The position numbers were made by a program, and so were the translations under genes. The notes beneath the pieces were generated by a model. The model worked only from the letters and a program-made list of their open reading frames with translations. It was not told the origin of the DNA and searched no databases. Shown here piece by piece: positions 1 to 9,008 of a stretch of DNA of 57,123 nucleotides (positions are counted from its first letter, which is position 1; every line of letters begins with the position of its first letter). The DNA comes from DASSYK01 sp036258315 (lineage in GTDB: Bacteria; Actinomycetota; Thermoleophilia; Solirubrobacterales; 70-9): positions 1 through 57,123 of the forward strand of contig DATADX010000060.1 in assembly GCA_036258315.1 (NCBI GenBank), in the 5' to 3' direction.

Positions 1-2052
1 GACGAGGCGGCGGCGGTGCCTGCCGCGGCGCCGGAAGAGCGGCGCCGGCCCGAGCAGGTCGGTGCCGCCCGGCAGCCGCTCGTCGACCAGCGCCTTGAGC
101 GCCTCGGCGGCGCCCTCCACGGCGGCCTCCCGCTCGGATCCCAGCTCGATCTGGATCAGGTGGGAGAAGGGCGGGTAGCGCAGCGCCTCGCGGCGCCCGA
201 GCTCCTCGCCGAGGAAGCCGGCGGCATCGTGGGCTGCGGCGCGGCGGACGCTCGGGGCCTCGGGTGAGAGCGTCTGCACGATCACGCGGCCGCCCGCCTC
301 GCCCCTGCCGCTGCGCCCGGCGAGCTGCGTGATCAGGGCGAACGTCCGCTCCTCGGCGCGGAAGTCGGGCAGCCGGAGGCTGGCGTCGGCGTCGAGGACG
401 ACGCCGAGCGTCACCTCGTGGAAGTCGTGTCCCTTGGCGACCATCTGAGTCCACACCAGGACGCCCGACACCGAAGCCTCGAACCGACGGAGGATCGCGC
501 CGTGCCCGCCACCGGCCGAGCTGTCCGAGTCGAGTCGGAAGACATCCAGCGGCTCGAGCAGCGCGGACAGCTCCGACTCGATCCGCTCCGCTCCCGCACC
601 CACCCGGGCGATCGTCACCGAGGAGCAGTCGGGGCAGGATTCCGGGAGCGGCTCGGCGTGGCCGCAGTGGTGGCAGCTCAGCCCGCCGCCGCGGTGGAGG
701 ACCAGCGAGACGTCGCAGTCGGGGCACTGCCAGGCGCGCCCGCAGGAACGGCAGGCCAGGTGCGTCGACCAGCCGCGGCGGTTGATCATCACGATCGCCT
801 TCGAGCCGGAGTCCCGGACCGCGGCGAGCGCGGCGAGGGTGCTCGGGTGGAGCGCCCCGCGCGTGCCGCGCATGTCGACGATCTCGACAGGCGGCAGCGG
901 CCGCCTGTCGACGCGGTCCGGCAGCTGCAGGCGCGGCGTGTCCGGCCAGCTCTCGGGCCGCGGTGTGGCGCTGCCCGCGACGAGGACCGCCCCGTTCTGC
1001 TCGGCACGCCGCCGCGCCACCTCGCGGGCGTCGTAGCGGGGGTCCCCCTCCTGCTTGTAGGAGGAGTCGTGCTCCTCGTCGATCACGATCAGGCCGAGGT
1101 CGGCGACCGGCGCGAGCACGGCCGAGCGCGGTCCGACCGCGATCCGCGCCTCGCCCGAGCGCAGCCGCCGCCACTCGTCGTAGCGCGCCCCGGCGGGCAT
1201 CCGCGAGTGCAGGAGCGCCACCGACTCCCCGAAGCGGCGCTGGAAGCGGCTCACGGTCTGGGGCGTGAGCGCGATCTCAGGAACGAGCACGATCACGCCT
1301 CGCCCCGCCCCGACCGCGGCCCCGGCCGCCTCGAGATAGACCTCCGTCTTCCCGGAGCCGGTGACGCCGTGGAGCAGGAACGCGCCGCCGTCGCCGAGCG
1401 CCCCGACGATCCGGTCCGCGGCCGCGCGCTGGGCGGGGCTCAGCCGGACGCCCCGGTTGACGGCCCCGGCCCGCTGCGACGGCGGGCGGCGCCGGCGCCC
1501 GACCTCGCGCGTGACGATCAGCCCGCGCGCCTCGAGCCGGCGCAACGCCCCGCGGTCGGCGCCCGCGGTCGCCGACAGGCGCCGGGCCGTTCGCGGGCCC
1601 GCCGCGAGAGCGCGCAGCACCGCCCGCTGGCGCAGGCCGAGCCGCGCGGCGCCGCCCAGCGCCGCCTCTCCCTCGGAAGTGATCTCGGCCTCGAGCTCGG
1701 TCAGCGCGCGCACCCGGCGCGCCTCCGCCCCGGTCCCCGTCCCCGGCGGCAGCGCGAGCCCCAGGCCCCGCGCCGGCGTCGAGCAGTACTCCTCGGCGAT
1801 CCAGCCGCCCAGCTCGACCAGCTCGGCGGGGACCCCCGCCTCCAGCGCCTCGATCGGCTCCGCGAGCCGCTCGGGGGGAATCTCGCTCGCGTCGGCGAGC
1901 CCGACGACGACACCCTTGACGCGGCGGCGCCCGAACGGAACGACGAGGATCGAGCCTACCCCGACGCCCTCCATCGACTCGGGCAACCGGTAGTCGAACG
2001 GCCCGCGGACATTCCGCGTCGTCAGCAGTGGCTCCACCTTGGCGATCGCCAT
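1..2052 (-). CDS. priA: Primosomal protein N' (PriA), C-terminus cut by the window edge
   Basis: PriA is a superfamily 2 DNA helicase that restarts stalled replication forks. 684 codons are visible; families of this kind run to about 730 residues, so only the last few dozen are missing. Translation from ATG 2052 gives MAIAKVEPLLTTRN, a typical N-terminal 3'-DNA-binding domain start. The Walker A motif GVTGSGKTEVYLE (about 1340-1375) and the DEEH box (about 1060-1085) are both intact. A row of CxxC zinc ligands (CRSCG, CPDC, CHHCG, CPDC) is encoded at about 630-765. The intact helicase motifs suggest an active enzyme rather than a degenerate one. The gene is divergent from the PH-domain gene, with 80 bp between the starts. 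A TAGCCT hexamer 6 nt before the ATG and no Shine-Dalgarno suggest a leaderless mRNA. Confidence 0.95.
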   Translation of the reverse strand, partial: MAIAKVEPLLTTRNVRGPFDYRLPESMEGVGVGSILVVPFGRRRVKGVVVGLADASEIPPERLAEPIEALEAGVPAELVELGGWIAEEYCSTPARGLGLALPPGTGTGAEARRVRALTELEAEITSEGEAALGGAARLGLRQRAVLRALAAGPRTARRLSATAGADRGALRRLEARGLIVTREVGRRRRPPSQRAGAVNRGVRLSPAQRAAADRIVGALGDGGAFLLHGVTGSGKTEVYLEAAGAAVGAGRGVIVLVPEIALTPQTVSRFQRRFGESVALLHSRMPAGARYDEWRRLRSGEARIAVGPRSAVLAPVADLGLIVIDEEHDSSYKQEGDPRYDAREVARRRAEQNGAVLVAGSATPRPESWPDTPRLQLPDRVDRRPLPPVEIVDMRGTRGALHPSTLAALAAVRDSGSKAIVMINRRGWSTHLACRSCGRAWQCPDCDVSLVLHRGGGLSCHHCGHAEPLPESCPDCSSVTIARVGAGAERIESELSALLEPLDVFRLDSDSSAGGGHGAILRRFEASVSGVLVWTQMVAKGHDFHEVTLGVVLDADASLRLPDFRAEERTFALITQLAGRSGRGEAGGRVIVQTLSPEAPSVRRAAAHDAAGFLGEELGRREALRYPPFSHLIQIELGSEREAAVEGAAEALKALVDERLPGGTDLLGPAPLFRRRGRHRRRLV

Positions 2053-2132
2053 CGCGCCAGGCTACGAGCGAGAACGGACGCGGGAGCCCCCGGGCATCAG
2101 GGAACGCCGCAACGAGCGGTACGCTCCCGGCC
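2053..2132. promoter_or_regulatory. Divergent promoter region with two leaderless-type -10 elements
   Basis: In the 80-bp gap, TAGCCT (minus strand, 2064-2059) ends 6 nt before the priA ATG. TACGCT (plus strand, 2120-2125) ends 7 nt before the GTG of the PH-domain gene. Both fit TANNNT. Neither gene has a Shine-Dalgarno, so transcription probably starts at or next to the start codon. No convincing -35 was seen. Confidence 0.45.
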
Positions 2133-2624
2133 GTGGACCTCCAGTCAGGGGAGCGAATCATCTATCAGGGGCACCCGTCCTGGCGCGCGATCATCGGCTT
2201 CTACCTGAAGGGGATCCTGGCGGCGGTGGTGATCGCCGTGATCGTCGCGCTGATCGACGACACCGCGCCGGCGATCGTCGTCGGCGCCGTAATCGTCGGG
2301 ATCACGATCCTGGCCGGATTCATCCTGCGCGTCGCGACCGTCTACACGATCACCGACCGCAGGCTCAACATCAAGCGCGGGGTCATCGCCCGCCGGGTCC
2401 AGGAGACGCGGCTGCAGCGAGTTCAGAACGTCAACTACAGCCAGGGCGTCTACGAGCGGATCGTGCAGGTCGGCGACGTCGACTTCGACACCGCCGGCAC
2501 CGACGACTCGGGGTTCACGTTCGTCGGCGTGGCGCAGCCCGAGAAGGTCGTCGAGCAGGTCGACCGGGCGACGAAGCACGCCACCGGGCTCGACGGCAGC
2601 GCCGAGCACGCGCAGGGCGCGTAA
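2133..2624 (+). CDS. Membrane protein with bacterial PH domain (YdbS-like)
   Basis: A 163-residue protein. It has two hydrophobic helices (about residues 20-65, GFYLKGILAAVVIAVIV and then IVVGAVIVGITILAGFIL), followed by a bacterial PH-like domain. That domain is marked by YTITDRRLNIKRGVIARR and a second half (QRVQNVNYSQGVYERIVQVG) typical of YdbS/bPH2 proteins. Biochemical function is unknown; the family is membrane-bound with the PH domain facing the cytoplasm. The frame is open further upstream, but GTG 2133 is preferred because the family homology begins right after it (DLQSGERIIYQGHPSW) and a TANNNT hexamer lies 7 nt upstream. It stands alone between priA and metK. Confidence 0.85.
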   Translation: MDLQSGERIIYQGHPSWRAIIGFYLKGILAAVVIAVIVALIDDTAPAIVVGAVIVGITILAGFILRVATVYTITDRRLNIKRGVIARRVQETRLQRVQNVNYSQGVYERIVQVGDVDFDTAGTDDSGFTFVGVAQPEKVVEQVDRATKHATGLDGSAEHAQGA

Positions 2625-2667
2625 CGGCGGCGAGTAAGGTGGCAGCGCCTGGCGTCGCCGCCGTCAG

Positions 2668-2705
2668 CTGCCCTGACGTGAGCACCGATTGGGTGCTCAG
2701 GGCAG
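2668..2705. terminator. Bulged hairpin between convergent genes
   Basis: CTGCCCT and GAGCACC on the left pair with GGTGCTC and AGGGCAG on the right. A 5-nt bulge (GACGT) lies on the left arm and the loop is GATTG-like. It sits in the gap between the convergent PH-domain gene and metK, so it could stop transcription from both sides. There is no U-tract. Confidence 0.55.
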
Positions 2706-2774
2706 GACAGCCGACCGTGAGCGCCGGCCCCCCCCGACCTGCCCGTTTCGCGGCCTTACGTGCGGCAGCTGACC

Positions 2775-4025
<1,251 letters not shown>

Positions 4026-4047
4026 TGTGTTCAGCGCCTCCTGGCGT

Positions 4048-5946
4048 CTAGTCGAGGGTGAGGAACAGCTCGGTGCGGATCGAGTCCTCCTCGCCGTTGA
4101 CGGCGAGCCCGAGTGACGACGCGTTTTCGAAGAGTACGGTCAAATCCGCGAACGATGGATCCTCGACCAGGCCCGTTCGCGTCACCTGGCCGAACAGCTC
4201 GTCGAGGTTGAGGAAGACTAGCGCCGAGACCTGATCGGGCAGCTGATCGGTCGTCTGCTCGTAGGGCCCTGAGTCGGCGAGGCTCTCACCGCCTGCCCGC
4301 ACCTGCGTGATCCCGGCCGGATCGGTGCTCAGTACGAGCGTCTCGTCGAACACCGCGTAGGAGAGATTGACGGTGGGCGAGAGCCGGATCGAGCGCACGA
4401 TCACTCCCTCGACCTCGCTCTCCTCGAAGCTCGGCCGCCGGCCGCCGCCCCGACCGGTCGAGCGCAGCAACGGGCGCTGCAGGCCGGCCAGCGCCTCCGA
4501 GACCTTGTCCTCGTCGATCCCTGCGACGATCAGGGTGGCGAAGGGAACCGCGTCGGTCGGTTCGGCGACGAGCGCCGCCTGGCCGTCGAGGGCCGGCAGC
4601 AGGTCCCGCAACGGGTTCACCCCGGCTTCCTGCTCGAGGCCGGCGCCGACGCCCTGGAGGGCGCCGCCGAGGCCCTTGGCGCCCGGCTGGCCTAGCAGCT
4701 CGCTGAGGGTCGGGCCGACGTCGCCCAGGCCGGCGTAGCCGATCGCGCGCGATCCCACCTCGTCGGCGAGGCTGGGCTCGAACGTGGGAAGCGCGGAGAA
4801 CAAGCTCGGGCTCCGCTCGGCGAGCTTCGGATCGAGCCTGCTGACGAGGTCCACCTCGATCCCCTCGTCCTTTGCGACCGCGGCCGCCGCGATCCCCGTG
4901 GTCGCCGCGTAGTCGACGAAGGTCTCGAGCTGCGAGGCGGGACCCGCCCGGCCTGCAAGCAGCCGCTGCACTCCGTCGCGCGAGAGGTAGACCTCCGCGA
5001 AGCGGGCGTCCGGGAGGTCGTCCAGCGGCGCCGCCTGCTCGGAGCCGTCGAGGGGCTCGGCGGCACCGCTGTCGGCGTCGAGCGAGCGCCGCACCGCCAG
5101 CTCGTCGCCGAACGCGATCTCATCCCCGATGAACGTGTACGCGAAGCCGCTCGGGTAGGCGGTCAGCGAGGCGTCCCCCTGCTGCTGCTGCGCCGGGGTC
5201 TCCGCCGGCGCGATCTTCGTCATGAACTGCTCGGCGCCGGCACGCTGGGCGACGCCGGTGATGAAAGCCGTCGCCGAGGCCTGCTTCGGCCCCGGGACCG
5301 TTGCGATCGCGAGATCGCCCTCGGCCCAGGGGAGCACGTCCAGGCGCAGGTCGACGGTCGCCCCCGACGGCGCAGGGACCGCGCCCGAGCCGCTGCCGAC
5401 GACGAGCCGCTCGAGCTCGCCGAGTTGCTCGAACGCCTCGCCCGCCCGCTCGAGCTGTGCCGAGTCGCCCTCGAGCGTCACGTGGGCGTAGAGGAGCGCG
5501 TCGGCCGGGACGAGAGCGACCGTGTCGTCGCCCGGCGCGCACTCCGCGGCGGCCGAGATGCTGCACGGAACTCCGGGGATCGAGGCGAACTTGATCACCG
5601 CGTAGAGGAGCAGCACGCCGACGACGGCCCCGATCTTGATCCGGTCCGCCTGCGAGCGCCGCGACCAGAAGCCCCCGACCGCGCGGCCGCCCCTCTGGGC
5701 CAGCCCCGCGCCGGCCTGGGCCCGCTCCCGGAGCCAGTACCCGAGCGCCCGCACCCGCGTGGAGAACCGGAACCAAAGATCGTCCTTGGGCTCCTTGCGC
5801 GGGGGCTCGAACGGTCGCGGGCCGACCGCCGAGGGCGGCCCCGGCTCGTCGGCCTCGGGGAGCATCGAGTTCGCGGGCGGCGCCTCGGTCGCGCCGGATT
5901 GGTCGGTTCGCCGCACGGTCGGGCGCTTCAGCTTGGGGAGCTTCAC
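4048..5946 (-). CDS. DUF3352 domain protein, membrane-anchored
   Basis: A 632-residue protein of unknown function. Residues 1-100 are a Pro/Arg-rich cytoplasmic segment, about 104-122 form one transmembrane helix (IGAVVGVLLLYAVIKFA), and the rest is extracytoplasmic. The DUF3352 signature begins near DDTVALVPADALLYAHVTLEG, and later sections have the alternating pattern of DUF3352 proteins (FAEVYLSRDGVQRLL, ALVFLNLDELFGQV). The start is GTG 5944-5946 with AGGGG 6 nt upstream; a TATAAG hexamer also lies just upstream. The gene lies 28 bp after der and 22 bp before metK. Homologues tend to be actinobacterial. No catalytic motif was recognised. Confidence 0.8.
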   Translation of the reverse strand: MKLPKLKRPTVRRTDQSGATEAPPANSMLPEADEPGPPSAVGPRPFEPPRKEPKDDLWFRFSTRVRALGYWLRERAQAGAGLAQRGGRAVGGFWSRRSQADRIKIGAVVGVLLLYAVIKFASIPGVPCSISAAAECAPGDDTVALVPADALLYAHVTLEGDSAQLERAGEAFEQLGELERLVVGSGSGAVPAPSGATVDLRLDVLPWAEGDLAIATVPGPKQASATAFITGVAQRAGAEQFMTKIAPAETPAQQQQGDASLTAYPSGFAYTFIGDEIAFGDELAVRRSLDADSGAAEPLDGSEQAAPLDDLPDARFAEVYLSRDGVQRLLAGRAGPASQLETFVDYAATTGIAAAAVAKDEGIEVDLVSRLDPKLAERSPSLFSALPTFEPSLADEVGSRAIGYAGLGDVGPTLSELLGQPGAKGLGGALQGVGAGLEQEAGVNPLRDLLPALDGQAALVAEPTDAVPFATLIVAGIDEDKVSEALAGLQRPLLRSTGRGGGRRPSFEESEVEGVIVRSIRLSPTVNLSYAVFDETLVLSTDPAGITQVRAGGESLADSGPYEQTTDQLPDQVSALVFLNLDELFGQVTRTGLVEDPSFADLTVLFENASSLGLAVNGEEDSIRTELFLTLD

Positions 5947-5974
5947 GGGCGGCCCCTTATAGCGGGATGGACGG

Positions 5975-7351
5975 CTAGCCGCTCCGGTTCCGGCCTTTGC
6001 GGGGCACGTAGTCGATCACCAGCGGCACCCCGTGCAGGCCGTACGCATCGCGGAGCCGGTTCTCGAGATGGAAGGCCCAGCCGCGGTCGATCAGGCGCCG
6101 GTCGTTCACCTGGATCGCGATCCGGGGCGGCCGCCGTCCGACCTGGGCCGCGTAGTAGAGGCGCAGTCGGCGCCCGCGGCGCTGGGGCGGCGGGCGCTCG
6201 GCGACGACGCCGGTCACGAACCGGTTCAGCTCGCCGGTCGAGATCCGCTCGCCGGAGCGGTCGGCGAGGACGATCGCCTCGCGCAGCACCGGCTCGACAC
6301 CGCGGCCGGTCCGCGCCGACGCCGTCAGCAGCGGGGGGCGCAGGCGCAGCTTGCGGTTGACCCGGGCCCGAGCGTCCTCGAGGTCGAAGTCGTCGCCCGA
6401 GGTGAGGTCCCACTTGTTGAGCACGACCACGGTCGCGCAGCCGGCCCGCATCGCGAGGTCGGCCACCCGCAGGTCCTCGGCGGTGATCCCCTCCGTCGCA
6501 TCGGCGACGACGATCGCCGCGTCCGCCCGCTCCGCGGCGCGCTCCGCGCGCAGCTGCGCGTAGTAGTCGACCGTGCCCGCGACCTTCCCGCGGCGACGGA
6601 GCCCCGCGGTGTCGACCAGGACGACGCGGCGGCCGTCGACCTCGATCTCGGTGTCGACTGGATCCCTAGTCGTGCCCGCGCGCTCGGAGACGATCACGCG
6701 GTCGGCGCCGAGCAGGCTGTTCAGCAACGAGGACTTGCCGACGTTCGGACGGCCGAGGATCGCGATCCGCGGCGGCACGTCGGTCTCCCCCTCGGGCGCG
6801 GGCTCTGGGAGCACGCTGCCGAGCTCGGCGGTGACGCGGTCGAGCAGGTCGCCCGTCCCAAGGCCGTGGCTCGCCGAGACCGGCATCGGCTCCCCCAGCC
6901 CCAGCGAGTAGAGCTCGGAGCTCGTCGCCTGATCGCCGGGGCGGTCGATCTTGTTGGCGGCGACCACGACCGGCTTCCCGGAGCGCCGCAGCATGTCGGC
7001 GAGCTCGGCGTCGCCGGGCCCGAGCCCCGCCCGGGCGTCGACGACCAGCACGATCAGGTCGGCGAGCTCGATCGCGATCCGAGCCTGCTCCTGGACCGAG
7101 CGCGCGAGGTCGTCGGAATCCGCGAGGTCGACGCCGCCCGTGTCGATCAGGTCGAAGCTCAGCCCGTTCCACTCGCAGCGAACGGCGCGCCGATCGCGGG
7201 TCACCCCCGGCTCGGCGTCGGTGACCGCCTCGCGCCCGCCGGCCAGCCGGTTGACGAGCGTGCTCTTGCCGGCGTTCGGAAAGCCGACGATCGCGACAGC
7301 CGGGCGCCTGGTCGCGGCCGCCGCGAGATCGGAGGCCGGCTCGGCGGTCAC
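5975..7351 (-). CDS. der: Ribosome-associated GTPase Der (EngA)
   Basis: Der is a tandem GTPase needed for 50S subunit maturation. The 458-residue protein has the first G domain with GFPNAGKS at residues 23-30 and AANKIDRPG. The second G domain has GRPNVGKSSLLN, DTAGLRRRG and LNKWD, and a C-terminal KH-like domain ends with VPLVIDYVPRKGRN. Length and order are normal for the family. The GTG start overlaps the cmk stop (GTGA), so the two are translationally coupled. The cmk-der pairing is common in Gram-positive bacteria. Confidence 0.96.
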   Translation of the reverse strand: MTAEPASDLAAAATRRPAVAIVGFPNAGKSTLVNRLAGGREAVTDAEPGVTRDRRAVRCEWNGLSFDLIDTGGVDLADSDDLARSVQEQARIAIELADLIVLVVDARAGLGPGDAELADMLRRSGKPVVVAANKIDRPGDQATSSELYSLGLGEPMPVSASHGLGTGDLLDRVTAELGSVLPEPAPEGETDVPPRIAILGRPNVGKSSLLNSLLGADRVIVSERAGTTRDPVDTEIEVDGRRVVLVDTAGLRRRGKVAGTVDYYAQLRAERAAERADAAIVVADATEGITAEDLRVADLAMRAGCATVVVLNKWDLTSGDDFDLEDARARVNRKLRLRPPLLTASARTGRGVEPVLREAIVLADRSGERISTGELNRFVTGVVAERPPPQRRGRRLRLYYAAQVGRRPPRIAIQVNDRRLIDRGWAFHLENRLRDAYGLHGVPLVIDYVPRKGRNRSG

Positions 7352-7989
7352 GCCAGGCCCCGCTCGCGCGCGAGCTCGACCACGCGCCCGATCACGTCCT
7401 CGACCGCGAGCCCCGTGGTGTCGAGTTCGACCGAGTCCTCGGCAGGACGCAGGGCGCCGTGCTCGCGGCCGGCGTCGCGCTCGTCGCGGTCGCGCATCCC
7501 CGCCAGCACCCGGTCGGGATCCTCGCCGGTCTCGGCCGCACGGCGCCGGGCCCGCTCTTCCGGGCTCGCCGTCAGGAACACCTTCAACGGCGCGTCGGGG
7601 CTGACCACGGTGCCGATGTCGCGCCCTTCCGCCACGTAGTCCGCCGAGTCGATCATCGCCCGCTGCCGCTCGACCATCGCCGAGCGCACCTGAGGGTGCA
7701 CCGACACGCGCGAGGCCGCCGCGGTCACCTCGGGCGTGCGGATCGCGGCTGTGACCTCGCCGAACCCGCCGAGCCGGACGGCGCCGTCAGCGAGCTGGAT
7801 CCTCAGCCCGCGCGCGAGCCGGCCCAGCGCCTCGCCGTCGTCGAGGTCGATTCCCTCCCGCAGCGCGGCCAGCGCCACGGCGCGATACATCGCGCCCGAG
7901 TCGAGGTAGATGCGTCCGAGCGCGTCGGCGACGCCGCGCGCCACGGTTGACTTGCCGGCGCCGGCCGGACCATCGATCGCGATCACCAT
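7348..7989 (-). CDS. cmk: Cytidylate kinase
   Basis: Cmk phosphorylates CMP and dCMP using ATP. The 213-residue protein has the P-loop GPAGAGKSTVAR at residues 7-18, YLDSGAMYRAVAL (the CMP-binding segment), AEGRDIGTVV and the LID-like EERARRRAAE. The length is typical. ATG 7989 lies 7 nt after a TACCCT hexamer (minus strand, 8002-7997) and has no Shine-Dalgarno, so a leaderless transcript is likely. It heads the cmk-der-DUF3352-metK operon and is divergent from the cupin gene. Confidence 0.95.
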   Translation of the reverse strand: MVIAIDGPAGAGKSTVARGVADALGRIYLDSGAMYRAVALAALREGIDLDDGEALGRLARGLRIQLADGAVRLGGFGEVTAAIRTPEVTAAASRVSVHPQVRSAMVERQRAMIDSADYVAEGRDIGTVVSPDAPLKVFLTASPEERARRRAAETGEDPDRVLAGMRDRDERDAGREHGALRPAEDSVELDTTGLAVEDVIGRVVELARERGLA

Positions 7990-8029
7990 CGCGGGCAGGG
8001 TAGAGCCGAGGCTCAGCCGCGGTTATAAA
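7990..8029. promoter_or_regulatory. Divergent leaderless promoters for cmk and cupin gene
   Basis: The 40-bp gap holds TACCCT on the minus strand (8002-7997), 7 nt before the cmk ATG. On the plus strand, TATAAA (8024-8029) lies directly before GTG 8030 and 6 nt before the in-frame GTG 8036. The second spacing matches leaderless initiation and favours 8036 as the real cupin start. Confidence 0.45.
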
Positions 8030-8371
8030 GTGCCCGTGCCCGTGCAGAGCTGGAACCTGAACGAGATCGACGTCGAGCCCCGTCAGCCCCAGGTGCTCGA
8101 CTCGGAGTCCGAGGGCCGCGCGATCGTGATCAACCTGCCCGCCGGAGAGCAGCTCCAGGAGCACCAGGTCCACGAGCGCGCCTGGCTGGTGGTCGCCGAT
8201 GGGGAGATCGAGGTCGCGGACTCGAAAGGCGAGGCGGTCACCGGAACGGCCGGCTGGCTCGCGATCTTCGACCCGAACGAGCGCCACGAGGTGACGGCGA
8301 AGTCCGACGCGCGCCTGCTGCTCGTCCTCTCGCCGTGGCCGGGCGACGGCCACCCCAGCCGGCGAAGCTGA
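8030..8371 (+). CDS. Small cupin-domain protein
   Basis: A 113-residue single-domain cupin: PAGEQLQEHQVHERAWLVV and VADGEIEV form the first cupin motif, and GWLAIFDPNERHEV the second. Metal-binding His residues are visible in the HQVHE and ERHEV segments. The substrate is unknown; such proteins often bind small acids or act as stress-related enzymes or sensors. Three in-frame GTG codons occur at 8030, 8036 and 8042; the promoter position favours 8036. It overlaps the following acetyltransferase by 37 nt, so the two are probably co-expressed. The pair interrupts an otherwise minus-strand run. Confidence 0.75.
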   Translation: MPVPVQSWNLNEIDVEPRQPQVLDSESEGRAIVINLPAGEQLQEHQVHERAWLVVADGEIEVADSKGEAVTGTAGWLAIFDPNERHEVTAKSDARLLLVLSPWPGDGHPSRRS

Positions 8372-8868
8372 GCGACGCGCGCTCAGCCCCGAGCGTCCGC
8401 GCAGCCACCGAGGCCGACGCCGAGGCGATCGCCGCGATCCACAACCAGGGGATCGGGGAGCGTTCGGCGACGTTCGAGACAAGGCTGAAGAGCGCGGAGC
8501 CGATCGCCGAGCGGATCGCCCACTGGGGCCTCTATCTCGTCGCCGAGGAGGAAGGCGAGGTGATCGGCTTCGCCAAGGCGGGTCCATACGAGGACCGCAG
8601 CCACTACTACGAGGGGATCGGCGAGGCGACCATCTTCGTCGAGCGCGACCACCGCGAGCATGGCGCCGGGCGCGCGCTGCTCGAGGCGCTGGTCGAGGCC
8701 GCGCGTCGGCGGGGCCTCCACAAGCTGACGGCGAAGATCATCGCCGGGAACGGCGCGAGCATTCGCCTGTTCGAATCGTCCGGGTTCCGGATCGTCGGGA
8801 CCCACGAGCGCCACGGGCAGCTCGAAGGCGAGTGGCTCGACGTCGTCGTGCTCGAGCGGTCGCTCTAG
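8335..8868 (+). CDS. GNAT N-acetyltransferase, ArsN1/phosphinothricin acetyltransferase type
   Basis: A 177-residue GNAT enzyme. The pattern IHNQGIGERSATFET, VIGFAKAGPYEDRSHYY and the acetyl-CoA loop RDHREHGAGRALLEAL are those of Pat/ArsN1-type acetyltransferases. The C-terminal GFRIVGTHERHGQLEGEWLDVVVLER is also typical. Such enzymes acetylate the amino group of phosphinothricin-like or arsinothricin-like compounds; the actual substrate here is not shown by the sequence. GTG 8335 lies inside the 3' end of the cupin gene. The first 15 residues are not conserved and could be dispensable. Confidence 0.82.
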   Translation: MAGRRPPQPAKLSDARSAPSVRAATEADAEAIAAIHNQGIGERSATFETRLKSAEPIAERIAHWGLYLVAEEEGEVIGFAKAGPYEDRSHYYEGIGEATIFVERDHREHGAGRALLEALVEAARRRGLHKLTAKIIAGNGASIRLFESSGFRIVGTHERHGQLEGEWLDVVVLERSL

Positions 8869-8930
8869 CCGCGCGCCCGTGCGCTTGCGCCGGGCGCGCT
8901 GCGCATTTGCTCCAGCCGCGCGCCTGTGCG
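8868..8930 (+). repeat. Two near-identical 16-bp direct repeats
   Basis: GCCGCGCGCCCGTGCG (8868-8883) recurs as GCCGCGCGCCTGTGCG (8915-8930), one mismatch, 47 bp apart. The first copy starts in the stop codon of the acetyltransferase gene. The second runs into the hairpin at 8925-8962. No function can be assigned. Confidence 0.5.
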
Positions 8931-8962
8931 TTCGAGGACGCAACGGCGTCCTCGAATGCGCA
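8925..8962. terminator. Long stable hairpin between convergent genes
   Basis: TGTGCGTTCGAGGACG (8925-8940) pairs with CGTCCTCGAATGCGCA (8947-8962) around a CAACGG loop. The inner 10 bp are perfect and the rest contain two G-T wobbles. It lies between the convergent acetyltransferase gene and aroA and is probably a two-way transcription stop. Confidence 0.65.
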
Positions 8963-9008
8963 CCCGTGGGCACGTGGCCTCAGCGGGGGGCCCGGCGGAT
9001 CGAGCTTG

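Noticed and set aside
4026..4047. SAM riboswitch in front of metK
   Set aside because: Only 22 bp lie between metK and the upstream gene, with a simple ribosome site.
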